Origin: Acetobacter garciniae
GTDB lineage: Bacteria; Pseudomonadota; Alphaproteobacteria; Acetobacterales; Acetobacteraceae
DNA: 64,000 bases
Assembly (NCBI RefSeq): GCF_017377735.1
Contig: NZ_JAFVMH010000007.1
Coordinates: 62,001-126,000, forward strand
Direction of reading: 5' to 3'
Below the pieces are notes generated by a model, which was not told where the DNA came from, did no database searches, and saw nothing but the letters and a program-made list of their open reading frames with translations. The position numbers and the translations under genes were made by a program. Shown here one piece after another: positions 33,182 to 42,229 of the stretch (its first letter is position 1; every line of letters begins with the position of its first letter).

Positions 33182-35830
33182 GTGTTTGATCATGCTATAA
33201 ATGCGGTTGCTTTCGCTGTCATCGACCCGAATGGACTTATTCTCTATTGTAGCCCACGTTTTGCACGCGTCATGAATCCGCGACCGGGGCAAACGGCTAT
33301 TGCGTCCCACATCGGAAGTTGGCTTGAACCCGTATCGGATAACAGCACGTCTTCATGGTTTACCGGTGATACCATTGAGGAAGGAACTTTGCGGCTCAGA
33401 CAAAATGGACGCCCGATCCATTACCGACTGGACCCTATGAAAAACAGAGACCGACCGGCTGGTGCCGTGGTTTTTCTCGGTGACGATGCTTTTGGTTTAG
33501 ACTTGGTCCATGCGAGAGCCTTTCATCTTAATCCTGGACTTTCTGCGGTTTCGGTCCTGGAAACGGGTGAACATCTGGATGTGAACCCCGCGTGGCTCAA
33601 CGCGATGGATTATCAACGCACTGACGTAATCGGCAAGACTGCCCGCGAGATGAATATCTGGGAACACGATGCGTTTCGTTCTGAGGTCGTGGGGCAACTG
33701 ACCGAGCACGGGCGCGTCGAAAACCTTGAAGGACGAATGCGGACACGCACCGGAGAACTACGGGATATTATCGTCAGTGCGGAACTCGTTGCCTATTCGG
33801 GCCGAAAACTGGCCTTCTTTGCATCGCATGATATTACGGAGGTTAAAAAGATACAGGCAGATCTCGAAACCTTGAACCGGCAGCTGGAAGCACGGGTAAA
33901 CGAGAGAACTGTAGAGCTTGAAACAAAGAATGAGCAACTCATCAGCGCTGTGACACAAGCTGAAGCTGCCAACGAGGCCAAAAGCCAGTTTCTGGCAATG
34001 ATGAGCCATGAACTCCGGACGCCGCTGAATGCGGTAATCAACATGGCGGAGCTTCTGATGGAACCAGGCAATGAACACGGCTACCAGCATTATGCTACCA
34101 ATATCGTCAGTTCTGCGCGGGCCCTTGCTGCCATTGTAGATGATACTCTCGACTTCTCTCGAATTGAAGCCGGTCATCTCAAAATTATACCATCCGTGGT
34201 TGATGTCGGTAGAGTCGTCGAGGAGGTCGTTCGAAGCTTAGCGCCACTGGGGCATAGCAAAGGGCTCGACATAGTTCTCGCCGTCGCAAAGAATGTTCCC
34301 AAGACCGTAGTTGTCGACCCCGTCCGCCTGCGCCAGATTCTGTTCAACCTGGTCGGCAACGCCATTAAATATACCGCAACTGGCTGGGTTCAAGTGGATG
34401 TCGATCTTGTAAATGCGCAAGGCGATTGCGAACTGGTTCTGGTGGTGACCGATACAGGAATTGGTATTGAGCCAGCGGATCAGCAACGAATCTTTGGCAG
34501 ATTTTCTCGTCTTGAAGACGGAGCCGACGGGGCGACAAACGGTACTGGTCTCGGATTAAGTATCGCACTTGGCATCGCGCAGGCGATGGGTGGATCGATC
34601 ACAGTGAGCGGACAGAGAAATTACGGCAGCGTGTTCCGTCTTACTCTCCCCGTCATGAACTGCAGCGCGCCTGTTCCGGCTACCGTGGCGACCAATATAG
34701 CTATAGTGGGACCAGCTAGCAGAACACGCCAAGTATTACAAACCGCGTGCGTTGCCGACGGGATGCAACTTCATGTTATCGAAAGAATTGAGACCGGAAA
34801 ACTGCCGCAATCTGGTTCCGTGGACATTGCCATAGTCGTAGCACCTCTCGATGAGGTTGGGCCCTCGGTGGAAGAGTGGTGTCGCTTCGCTCGTAACCAA
34901 TGTCGTCATGTCGTATTGTTGGCCCCCATTGGGAGAAACATCAATAATGTGGAAGCACTTATATCCGAAGGCGTGCATGTGGAGACTTACCCCATAGGAA
35001 GGGCCAGCTTGATGGCCGCCCTCGACCTCAAGGATATGACTTTGCGCTCGGATGCGAAAACGGGGAGAGATACGCTTACCGGCAGCAATATCCTGATTGT
35101 CGACGATGTTAAAGAAAATCGATTGGTCGCCGAATGGGGGTTGAAAGCATCAGGGGCTAACGTCACTGCAGTTCATGATGGAGAGGCCGCCATCTCTGTT
35201 GCGGCACAGGGCGGGTTTGATCTTCTACTTCTGGATCTCCGTATGCCTGGTCTGGATGGATACGAGACCGCCAAAAGAATTCGGGCAACCGAAGGAAAGG
35301 CCGGTGACGTCCCCATTGTTGTGGTTTCTGCCAATGTAGCGCCTGATCCGTCAAGAATGGCAGCGGCGGGGATCAACGGCTTTCTTGCAAAGCCTTTCAC
35401 ACCAGCGGCCTTGCGGTCGATAGCTGACCGTTTCCGAAAGAAACCGTACCCTCTGCATCTTTCCGACAGGATAGATCGTCCGTCCCTGATTTTGGACAGA
35501 GAGTTCTTGAATGCTCAACTGGGTTATGCGGGGTCTGAAGCTGTAAAGAGCGCCATTCATACTTTTAAGACCTCGCTTGAACAGCGCTTGACTACCATTG
35601 AGGCCGCAACGGATGGCAATATACAGGCAGACGGGGTGCACCAACTGGCCGGAGCAGCGGTGGCGCTGGGTTTGCTAAAACTTGCCAAACTTTGTCGACA
35701 AGAAGAAAACGCAATACGTGACCAGGGTATTGCTTCCCCTAAGAGATCTCACAGATTGCAAGCGATTCGCGCGTCGGCCATAGCGGCCCTCCACGCCCTT
35801 TTGCATTATCAAAGAGATATGCCGGTCTGA
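33182..35830 (+). CDS. Hybrid sensor histidine kinase (TorS/ArcB-like)
   Basis: A multi-step phosphorelay kinase of 882 residues. PAS-like sensing regions (about 5-220; VIDPNGLILYCS and SVLETGEHLDVNPAWLNAMD) precede a coiled coil. HisKA follows with the phospho-acceptor His276 in MMSHELRTPLNAV, then HATPase (LVGNAIKYTATGWV, TDTGIGIEP, GTGLGLSIA), a receiver domain with Asp685 (LLLLDLRMPGLDGYE) and a C-terminal Hpt with His820 (VHQLAGAAVALGLLKL). The start GTG 33182 has AAGGAG 5 bases upstream; another GTG at 33116 lacks one. No transmembrane helix is evident, suggesting cytoplasmic sensing. The pair with the upstream regulator is complete, but no neighbouring target gene is obvious. Confidence 0.92.
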   Translation: MFDHAINAVAFAVIDPNGLILYCSPRFARVMNPRPGQTAIASHIGSWLEPVSDNSTSSWFTGDTIEEGTLRLRQNGRPIHYRLDPMKNRDRPAGAVVFLGDDAFGLDLVHARAFHLNPGLSAVSVLETGEHLDVNPAWLNAMDYQRTDVIGKTAREMNIWEHDAFRSEVVGQLTEHGRVENLEGRMRTRTGELRDIIVSAELVAYSGRKLAFFASHDITEVKKIQADLETLNRQLEARVNERTVELETKNEQLISAVTQAEAANEAKSQFLAMMSHELRTPLNAVINMAELLMEPGNEHGYQHYATNIVSSARALAAIVDDTLDFSRIEAGHLKIIPSVVDVGRVVEEVVRSLAPLGHSKGLDIVLAVAKNVPKTVVVDPVRLRQILFNLVGNAIKYTATGWVQVDVDLVNAQGDCELVLVVTDTGIGIEPADQQRIFGRFSRLEDGADGATNGTGLGLSIALGIAQAMGGSITVSGQRNYGSVFRLTLPVMNCSAPVPATVATNIAIVGPASRTRQVLQTACVADGMQLHVIERIETGKLPQSGSVDIAIVVAPLDEVGPSVEEWCRFARNQCRHVVLLAPIGRNINNVEALISEGVHVETYPIGRASLMAALDLKDMTLRSDAKTGRDTLTGSNILIVDDVKENRLVAEWGLKASGANVTAVHDGEAAISVAAQGGFDLLLLDLRMPGLDGYETAKRIRATEGKAGDVPIVVVSANVAPDPSRMAAAGINGFLAKPFTPAALRSIADRFRKKPYPLHLSDRIDRPSLILDREFLNAQLGYAGSEAVKSAIHTFKTSLEQRLTTIEAATDGNIQADGVHQLAGAAVALGLLKLAKLCRQEENAIRDQGIASPKRSHRLQAIRASAIAALHALLHYQRDMPV

Positions 35831-36003
35831 CTTAGTTTTCTAGCCTGTGCCTAGCATTCCGGCGGGAGAGAAAACCATTTGTGTGGTGTGATATCTGCCG
35901 ATCCATTCTTCGGAAGAGATGGGCCTCATCTTTATCGTTGCAATGAATATCAACCGTTACGACCAAGAAACTATATTACCGCAGTGGCCAGGGTGGTATA
36001 TTC

Positions 36004-36222
36004 ATGTTCTCTTTTATTTTCCCCACAATAGCGGTAGAGTTTATTCCTATTGTCGTCGCAATATTGTCAATAGTATTTTTTGATAGAATTAACATTCTGG
36101 CGATACTCGCGGTACAAATTATGTTATTATTTTACTTAAGCGATATTTTTGATATCGGCGTCTACATTTCGGAAAAAATGTTACAAATCGAATACGCTCA
36201 CTATATTTTCGATATTGGATAG
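36004..36222 (+). CDS. Small hydrophobic ORF
   Basis: A 72-residue open frame rich in Ile, Phe, Leu and Val (IAVEFIPIVVAILSIVFFD, AILAVQIMLLFYLSDIFDI) that would span the membrane twice. It is AT-rich, follows the kinase gene by 170 bp and has only a weak ribosome-binding site. It could be a small membrane protein or chance coding in AT-rich DNA. The rest of 35831-36615 shows no supported gene; GC content rises back to the genomic level at about 36430. Confidence 0.3.
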   Translation: MFSFIFPTIAVEFIPIVVAILSIVFFDRINILAILAVQIMLLFYLSDIFDIGVYISEKMLQIEYAHYIFDIG

Positions 36223-36615
36223 CTCTACAAAGGACGAAGATTGTAATATTAGTAAACTCAAAATATGCAATGTCGTTAGGGTAAGAATCTCAGTTTGTTG
36301 AGCAAACTTACAATTGTTTCCCTTGCCGGAAACACAGACCATCGCCCCTTATCTTCTATTGCTGTTTGGTATTCTAGAGATCAACCAAATTCTGGTGACG
36401 GCCAAACAGAGAAAGGTGGGACCGAAGATAACCCTGCCACGCCGCGTGAAAGACCCCATGACAGCGCGCATACCCTCTGCTTCGGGAAGGTTAGGCACAG
36501 GACATTGACCCACGGCGAAAAAGCAACGCATCATGCAACGATGGTCTTGTCCCGCCCACCCGCGCACTGGTCTGCTGCCCGCGCCACCCACAAACAGGGG
36601 ACGGGGAAGGTAAAC

Positions 36616-37143
36616 GTGCGGAAAAAAGCCCCCGCGAGCAAAACGCAAGCCCGCACTGCCGAGCAGGCGGCCACGCCACGGGCCACCACCGTGCAAGCCG
36701 CAGCGGCGAACAACAGCACCCGCGCCTTATCTTCGGGCAGGCAGGTGGGCAGGCAGCCTGCCTCTGGCGGCAATCCGGGCGTTCCCGCCACGGCACCCAG
36801 CACTGCCGCATCGCGTTCCGAAAACCCGGCGGACGGGGTGGAGAGTGTCGATATCGCCCTTTTGCGCCTGAGCCAGAAAGTGGGCCTGCACGCCACGAAC
36901 TGCACGGCGGCGCTGATCGCCAACCGGCGGGACGACATCATCCGCGAAAGCGCTTCGTTCCTGAAGGCCCTGGAACAGCTCTGGGCGCATGAGACGGTGG
37001 ACCCCGCCGATATCTGGACCGAACTGCTGCGCCGCCTGGAAGTGGCCGAACTGCTGCACCAGCTCAACCAGCCGCCGCACCGCAAGAAACGCAGCGGCAA
37101 GGTACCCAGGCCATGGCGCATTACCACCAGCAAGCTGCCCTGA
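36616..37143 (+). CDS. Degenerate HisE-like (MazG-superfamily) protein
   Basis: A 175-residue protein. The first 75 residues are a low-complexity Ala/Lys/Thr/Ser linker. Residues about 78-145 resemble phosphoribosyl-ATP pyrophosphohydrolase (HisE): ALLRLSQKVGLHATNCTAAL, RRDDIIRESASFLKALEQLW and DPADIWTELLRR follow the KIAEKVGEEAVE, ELVRESADLLYHLLVLW and DVWAELARR blocks of HisE. The metal-binding acidic residues of the first block (GEExxE) are replaced by HATNC, and the second block keeps only RES, so catalysis is unlikely. The GTG at 36616 has an AAGG 6 bases upstream. A basic tail follows. It precedes cvpA-purF by about 150 bp. Confidence 0.65.
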   Translation: MRKKAPASKTQARTAEQAATPRATTVQAAAANNSTRALSSGRQVGRQPASGGNPGVPATAPSTAASRSENPADGVESVDIALLRLSQKVGLHATNCTAALIANRRDDIIRESASFLKALEQLWAHETVDPADIWTELLRRLEVAELLHQLNQPPHRKKRSGKVPRPWRITTSKLP

Positions 37144-37299
37144 TCGGCCGCCGACCAGGCGCTATCCGCACATCCGAGCGCCGTAATGGCGGGCGCATGA
37201 CCCGACAGGGGCCAGCCAGACGGGTGGACGGCAGGCGTGCGGACGAGGCTGCGTAATTTTTTTCTTTCCTTCGGCCGGTCCGGGCTATAAGGCGCAGCT

Positions 37300-37824
37300 A
37301 TGGCGCCGCTTGATGGTATTTCCCTGGCCATTATGGCCTGTTCCGTTGCCCATGGGTTCTGGCGGGGCTTTACGCGCCTTGCCCTGGGGCTGAGCATGTG
37401 GGTGCTGGCCTTCATGGCGGCATTGCGTTTTCACACAGTCCTGATGGGGGTGGTGGGGCGGTATGTCTCATCCCCGCTGGTTGCCCAGGTGGTGGCCTTC
37501 GTGCTGGTGCTGCTGGGCGTGGTGCTGGCGGGGGGTCTTGTCTCAGCCATGATCGTGCGCGTGATCCGCGCAACCCCGCTGGACGGGCCGGACCGCCTGC
37601 TGGGCGCCGCATTCGGGGTGGTGCGCGGCGCGCTGTTCGTGGTGGTGGGGTTCCTGGTGGCCCAGTGGGTTCTGCAACCGCAGGATCTGCAGGCCCTGGT
37701 GGACGGAAGCAGACTCACTCCCTATATCCAGTCTGGTGTCGCCCAGGTTCAGCCCTATCTGCCCGATTTTGACGTGAAAAGGGTTGCGCCAAAGCCCTCA
37801 ACAGGCCATGACGCCAGCTTGTAA
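37300..37824 (+). CDS. cvpA: CvpA-family inner membrane protein
   Basis: A 174-residue protein with four predicted transmembrane helices (for example LVAQVVAFVLVLLGVVLAGG and GVVRGALFVVVGFLVAQWVL). It is a member of the CvpA family, implicated in envelope homeostasis and colicin V production in E. coli. The opening DGISLAIMACSVAHGFWRGF matches the family signature D-x-x-x-x-x-x-x-x-x-x-G-x-x-R/K-G. It sits 47 bp upstream of purF, the widely conserved cvpA-purF order, so the two probably form one transcript. Confidence 0.9.
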   Translation: MAPLDGISLAIMACSVAHGFWRGFTRLALGLSMWVLAFMAALRFHTVLMGVVGRYVSSPLVAQVVAFVLVLLGVVLAGGLVSAMIVRVIRATPLDGPDRLLGAAFGVVRGALFVVVGFLVAQWVLQPQDLQALVDGSRLTPYIQSGVAQVQPYLPDFDVKRVAPKPSTGHDASL

Positions 37825-37871
37825 TCTCCTTACGGCCCTAGCCAGCCCATTGCGGAGGCCCCTGCTCAGCT

Positions 37872-39428
37872 ATGTTGCTTCATTCCCGTCTGCCCGGAAC
37901 CCCATCTGCAACCCCGCCTGACGCCCTGGCCGGAACACCGGTCGACCCCTCGGCTGAAACGCTGACAGGACTGCCCGCCCCCTTTTCGGCGGATGATGAC
38001 CACCCGCATGAGGAATGCGCCGTATTCGGCGTATGGAACGCGCGCGACGCCGCCGCCCTGACAACGCTTGGCCTGCACGCCCTGCAACATCGCGGGCAGG
38101 AAGCGGCAGGCATTGTCTCCTTCGATACGGAGGAGGAGCGTTTTTGTTCCCACCGTGGGCTGGGCCTGGTCAGCGATGTGTTCAGCGACCCGCGTGTGAT
38201 GGCAAGCCTGCACGGCACGCGCGCCATCGGCCACAACCGCTACGCCACCACCGGAGCCACGCAGCTCCGCAACGTGCAGCCCCTGTTCGCGGAATTCGCC
38301 TTTGGCGGGCTGGCGGTGGCCCATAACGGCAACCTGACCAACAGCGCCATGCTGCGCCGCGAACTGATCCGCCGGGGCTGCCTGTTCCAGTCCACCATGG
38401 ACACGGAAGTGTTCGTCCACCTGATCGCCATTTCGCTTTACGCCACGGTGGAAGACCGGCTGATGGACGCGCTCAAGCGCGTGACCGGGGCCTATTCCCT
38501 GGTCGTGCTGTCGCAGGAAGGGCTGATCGGCGTGCGCGACCCCATGGGCGTGCGCCCGCTGGTGCTTGGCCGCCTGCCCGGTGAAGACGGCAAGGAAGGG
38601 GCCTGGGTTCTGGCGTCGGAAACATGCGGGCTCGATATCATCGGGGCCGAATTCGTGCGCGACGTGGAACCGGGCGAGCTTGTCATCATCAACGACAGCG
38701 GCATTCGCTCCCTCCGCCCGTTCGGGGACACCAAGCCCCATTTCTGCGTGTTCGAATACATCTACTTCGCCCGCCCCGACTCCATTCTGGAAGGGCTGCC
38801 GGTCTATAACGTGCGCAAGCAGATCGGCCGCGAACTGGCCCAGGAAAGCCATGTCGATGCCGATGTGGTGGTGCCGGTGCCCGATTCCGGCGTGCCATCG
38901 GCCATCGGCTATGCCGAAGCCAGCGGCATTCCGTTCGAACTGGGCATTATCCGCAACCACTACGTGGGCCGCACCTTTATCGAACCCACCGACCAGATCC
39001 GCCATCTGGGCGTGAAAATGAAACACTCGCCCAACCGCCCCACGCTGGACGGCAAACGCGTGATCCTGGTGGACGATTCCATCGTGCGCGGCACCACGTC
39101 GCGCAAGATCGTGGACATGGTGCGCGCCGCCGGGGCGACGGAGGTGCATATGCGCATTTCCTCCCCCCCCACCAAGCATTCCTGCTTTTACGGCATCGAC
39201 ACGCCCGAACGCAGCAAGTTGCTGGCCGCCCAGCACGACCTGAAAACCATGGCCGAACTGATCGGCGTGGACAGCCTGGCCTTTATCTCTCTCGACGGGC
39301 TGTACCGCGCCATGGGTCATGAAAGCCGCGAAGGCTGCCGCGAACGCTATTGCGACGCCTGCTTTACCGGCGACTACCCCATCCCCCTGGTCGACCACGA
39401 CGCGGAATACGGCCCCGGCACGGCCTGA
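37872..39428 (+). CDS. purF: Amidophosphoribosyltransferase
   Basis: PurF makes phosphoribosylamine from PRPP and glutamine, the first step of purine synthesis (518 residues). The glutaminase nucleophile is Cys49 in HEECAVFGVW, so a 48-residue propeptide must be removed, much longer than the 11 residues in Bacillus. HNGNLTN and the PRPP loop VILVDDSIVRGTTS are clear. Cysteines in SCFYGID and YCDACFTGDYP match the 4Fe-4S ligands of the Bacillus-type enzyme. The start may lie further downstream, since the first 40 residues are low-complexity and GGAGG is 13 bases from this ATG. Confidence 0.96.
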   Translation: MLLHSRLPGTPSATPPDALAGTPVDPSAETLTGLPAPFSADDDHPHEECAVFGVWNARDAAALTTLGLHALQHRGQEAAGIVSFDTEEERFCSHRGLGLVSDVFSDPRVMASLHGTRAIGHNRYATTGATQLRNVQPLFAEFAFGGLAVAHNGNLTNSAMLRRELIRRGCLFQSTMDTEVFVHLIAISLYATVEDRLMDALKRVTGAYSLVVLSQEGLIGVRDPMGVRPLVLGRLPGEDGKEGAWVLASETCGLDIIGAEFVRDVEPGELVIINDSGIRSLRPFGDTKPHFCVFEYIYFARPDSILEGLPVYNVRKQIGRELAQESHVDADVVVPVPDSGVPSAIGYAEASGIPFELGIIRNHYVGRTFIEPTDQIRHLGVKMKHSPNRPTLDGKRVILVDDSIVRGTTSRKIVDMVRAAGATEVHMRISSPPTKHSCFYGIDTPERSKLLAAQHDLKTMAELIGVDSLAFISLDGLYRAMGHESREGCRERYCDACFTGDYPIPLVDHDAEYGPGTA

Positions 39429-39438
39429 TACCCTCCGG

Positions 39439-39459
39439 CCGGGGGCCATTCGCCCCCGG
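39439..39459. terminator. Hairpin between purF and the flavoprotein gene
   Basis: A perfect 8-bp stem CCGGGGGC / GCCCCCGG with a 5-nt loop lies 10 bp after purF, between convergent genes. It has no T-run; it is probably a bidirectional or Rho-assisted terminator. Confidence 0.6.
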
Positions 39460-39512
39460 AGTCACCGGACCGCAAAAGCCGCACAGCTACACGAAACGGC
39501 CGGCAGCGAATA

Positions 39513-41129
39513 TTAGCCTTTTTTGCCCTGGCCAAGAATGGTACCAGCGCAGATAAACCCCCAGGTCATGTTGGGGCCGATTGTGGTTCCCGCACCGACC
39601 GCTCGAGTTCCGATTGGATTGGCCATGGCAAGGCCCGCTGCATAAAGCCCTTCCAAAACAGAACCATCCGTACGCAGAACCTGCCCAGATGCGTTGGTAC
39701 GTGCGCCCCCTTTTGTACCCAGAATAGATCTGTTCAGGCGAAAAGCCAGATAAGGCCCTTTTTCGATTTTACCCAGCGTATTATTCGACCCATGAGATTT
39801 GTACGTATCCCATGTGCCTGTGCCACGCCCGAAATCGCGATCAACGCCCTCGTCACAGAATGTGTTGAAGCGTTTGACTGTATCGGCCAATGCCTGGGGG
39901 GATAAACCGATCTTGCCAGCCAGGTCTTCAAGCGTATCGGCCCGAACTGTCCAGCGTTTGTCGTAGGACGCATACCACCGAAAGGGTAATGAACGGCCTA
40001 AAAAGCGTATATCCGCGATCAACCACGCAGGCAGATGAACCGGTTCACCCGTCTCTGGATCACGCTGGTCAAGTATTTCTCCAATATTAAAATCATATTC
40101 GCTCAGAAAACGACGCCCGTCACGATTGACGATAATTGAATGTGGCTCGGCCTGGTACGTGACCGGCAAACCGTGCGACCTTCCTTCGTAACGCGTTGGC
40201 AGACAGGGATAGATATTAGCCTGATCCATGCGCGCCAATAGGGCACCCGCCTCCGACGCCATTTTCTGGCCATCCCCTTCATTCGTGCGGGGGCTGCCTA
40301 TGCGATCAACCGGACCGGGAAAAAATTCCTTGCGCATCATCGTGTCCCATTCGAATCCGCCAGTGGCAAGAACGACGCCCCGGCGCGCAGCAATCACGCG
40401 CTTGCTGCCGTCATGCTCCACTTCAACGGCCGTCACCCGCCCGCTCTTGTCAGACACGAGGCGACATGCCCGTGTCCGAAGCAGGAATGTGCAGCGTAAA
40501 TCCAGGCAACCCTTTATCAACCCTGCCATCAGGGCCGTGCCCTGCCCGCCACTTCGCGTAAGCCAGCGTCGCGCAAGCTGTGGCAACAGCCGCAGCCCTG
40601 TGCGGATTGGATGATGGTACGGATCGTGTCGCACCATTTCATCGTAATCGAAAAGCGTCACCAGGGTGGAGTCACGTAACGAACGCGAAAAACGTCCCAG
40701 TATGCGACGGCTCAGGACTTTCGGGGTGACCATCCGGCCTACAGACTTACCGCCGGGGCTTTCGGGAAACGGATCAGGTTCATCAACCAGTTTGAAACGG
40801 AGCGGAGTATGGGCTTCGACAAATTTCAGCATCTGCGGGGCGGCATAAGCAAAAGCGCGCCAAAGCGGGGCCTCATCACTCTCCCATCCAGCGGGGGAAA
40901 CGGCGTGCAAATAGGTCAGCGCTTCCTCGCTGCTGTCCTGAACACCCGCTTTTGCAGCGATATGGTTGGCTGGCACCCATGTCCCGGCCCCGGACATGGC
41001 ACTTGTGCCCCCTAATCGCGCGGTTTTTTCAACAACGAGAACCTTCAGCCCGCCTTGGGCCGCACGCAGCGCCGCAGTCATGCCAGCGGCACCGGAACCC
41101 AGTACGACGACATCGTACGTTTCATCCAT
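39513..41129 (-). CDS. FAD-dependent dehydrogenase, KstD/fumarate-reductase-like
   Basis: A 538-residue flavoprotein of the fumarate reductase/3-ketosteroid delta-1-dehydrogenase superfamily. The FAD-binding motif is VVLGSGAAGMTAALRAAQGG followed by VVEKTARLGGTSAMSGAG. The C-terminal FAD loop reads YAAGLAMANPIGTRAVGAGT. It probably inserts or removes a C=C bond next to a carbonyl, but the substrate is not evident; steroid chemistry is not implied by neighbours. The ATG at 41129 follows GGAGG closely. It is divergent from the GntR gene, and the shared 16-bp motif lies 25 bp upstream of its start. Confidence 0.88.
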   Translation of the reverse strand: MDETYDVVVLGSGAAGMTAALRAAQGGLKVLVVEKTARLGGTSAMSGAGTWVPANHIAAKAGVQDSSEEALTYLHAVSPAGWESDEAPLWRAFAYAAPQMLKFVEAHTPLRFKLVDEPDPFPESPGGKSVGRMVTPKVLSRRILGRFSRSLRDSTLVTLFDYDEMVRHDPYHHPIRTGLRLLPQLARRWLTRSGGQGTALMAGLIKGCLDLRCTFLLRTRACRLVSDKSGRVTAVEVEHDGSKRVIAARRGVVLATGGFEWDTMMRKEFFPGPVDRIGSPRTNEGDGQKMASEAGALLARMDQANIYPCLPTRYEGRSHGLPVTYQAEPHSIIVNRDGRRFLSEYDFNIGEILDQRDPETGEPVHLPAWLIADIRFLGRSLPFRWYASYDKRWTVRADTLEDLAGKIGLSPQALADTVKRFNTFCDEGVDRDFGRGTGTWDTYKSHGSNNTLGKIEKGPYLAFRLNRSILGTKGGARTNASGQVLRTDGSVLEGLYAAGLAMANPIGTRAVGAGTTIGPNMTWGFICAGTILGQGKKG

Positions 41130-41153
41130 AATAAGGCCTCCACGAGGATATTT

Positions 41154-41169
41154 GTTATATGGTATATCG
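41154..41169. promoter_or_regulatory. Candidate GntR operator, site 1
   Basis: GTTATATGGTATATCG lies 25 bp upstream of the flavoprotein start. It differs by one base from GTTATATGTTATATCG at 47646, upstream of the E1 alpha gene. The core ATAT-N3-ATAT is palindromic. Related AT-rich words (GATATAAG, TTATATCC) occur at about 41300-41326, near the GntR start. Confidence 0.5.
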
Positions 41170-41358
41170 TTTATGCCCATAATCAAAGATGGCATGCATC
41201 CTTTTGATGCCTCTGCCTTAAACGGCGGAAATCAGCGTTTTTAGCCGCGGAAATCCACAATGTTCGACGCGACCGTTTGTGGCAATTGTTCGACTTTGAT
41301 ATAAGAATGCTATACGCAATTATATCCAAGTCACCGTATTATCTTTGGGAATCTTTCT

Positions 41359-42033
41359 ATGTCTGACGCCTTGGCTAGCTTCGTGCCGTTTGAACGGGTG
41401 GAAACACTTGGCACACGCGTGCGCGAACAACTACGTCGAGCCATAATGGTGGGACTTTTCAAACCGGGCGAAAAACTGACATTACGTGCAATCGCATCGG
41501 CACTGGGGGTCAGCCTGACACCGGCGCGGGAGGCTTTGCTCAATCTCGGTGCGGACGGAACACTGGATATCGGCCCCAAGGGGTCCATTCACATCCCCGT
41601 TCTGGACAGGGAGAAGCTGCGTGAACTGCTTAAGGTTCGTCTTTCGCTGGAAAGCCTGGCAGCGCGGGAAGCAATCCACAAACTGACGTCTGAAGATATT
41701 ATCGAGATCAGCGCGATTAACGACCAGCTGATCGAAGCGAATCAAGCCAAGAACTACCGTGAACTGATTGACCTGAACTGGTCTTTTCACTTCACCATAT
41801 ACAACGCGGCGCAAATGCCGTTCCTTGTCCGTATGATCGAAAGCTGCTGGTTGCGCGCGGGATCATACCTGAACGTGATTTATCCCGACTTTGCATCCAG
41901 CGACAAAGGCATCCTTAATCATATTGCAATTCTTCGCGCCATTCGCGAACATGATGCGGATGCGCTTGCCAATGCTCTGATGCATGACATTGAAACATCG
42001 GCAGAAGCGCTTTACGCGCAACTGGAATCCTGA
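41359..42033 (+). CDS. GntR-family regulator with FCD domain
   Basis: A 224-residue FadR-type (FCD) GntR regulator. The winged HTH is at about 10-75 (RVREQLRRAIMVGLFKPGEK, LRAIASALGVSLTPAREAL). The all-helical FCD ligand domain spans about 85-215, with the metal-binding pattern DLNWSFHFTIYNAA and ILNHIAILRAIREHDADAL. Such regulators sense small organic acids and often control the catabolic genes beside them. It is divergent from the flavoprotein gene and lies 3' to 3' against the MFS gene across a dispersed repeat. It is the only regulator in the 39.5-52.7 kb block and so is its likely controller. Confidence 0.93.
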   Translation: MSDALASFVPFERVETLGTRVREQLRRAIMVGLFKPGEKLTLRAIASALGVSLTPAREALLNLGADGTLDIGPKGSIHIPVLDREKLRELLKVRLSLESLAAREAIHKLTSEDIIEISAINDQLIEANQAKNYRELIDLNWSFHFTIYNAAQMPFLVRMIESCWLRAGSYLNVIYPDFASSDKGILNHIAILRAIREHDADALANALMHDIETSAEALYAQLES

Positions 42034-42116
42034 CTCCGGATAACGATCCACACGCCCCAGAACAGGGCCCGAAGACCGTTTCAACTCGATCCACGAAATA
42101 TCAACGCATTCTATAA

Positions 42117-42196
42117 AAATTTTTGGTGAAAATTTTTATAGATCTTGAGGGACCGTCACCTTTTCAAAAAAAAGGCGACACCCAAAAACCTTTATC
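42117..42196. repeat. Dispersed double-hairpin repeat, copy 3
   Basis: It reads TTTTTGGTGAAAATTTTTATAG, then GTCACCTTTTCAAAAAAAAGGCGACACCCAAAAACC in outline. Stem 2 (GTCACCTTTT / AAAAGGCGAC) is conserved; stem 1 is degenerate. The following bases up to about 42232 (TTGATCATGG, TGTTTTGAAACAGT) also resemble those after copy 4. It lies between the convergent gntR-type and MFS genes. Confidence 0.75.
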
Positions 42197-42229
42197 GCTC
42201 TTGATCATGGATTGTTTTGAAACAGTTTC

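Noticed and set aside
39513-41129. Reading the KstD-like flavoprotein as evidence of steroid degradation
   Set aside because: No other steroid catabolic gene (HsaA, KshA, Tes-type) is present, and the family also contains urocanate and fumarate reductases.
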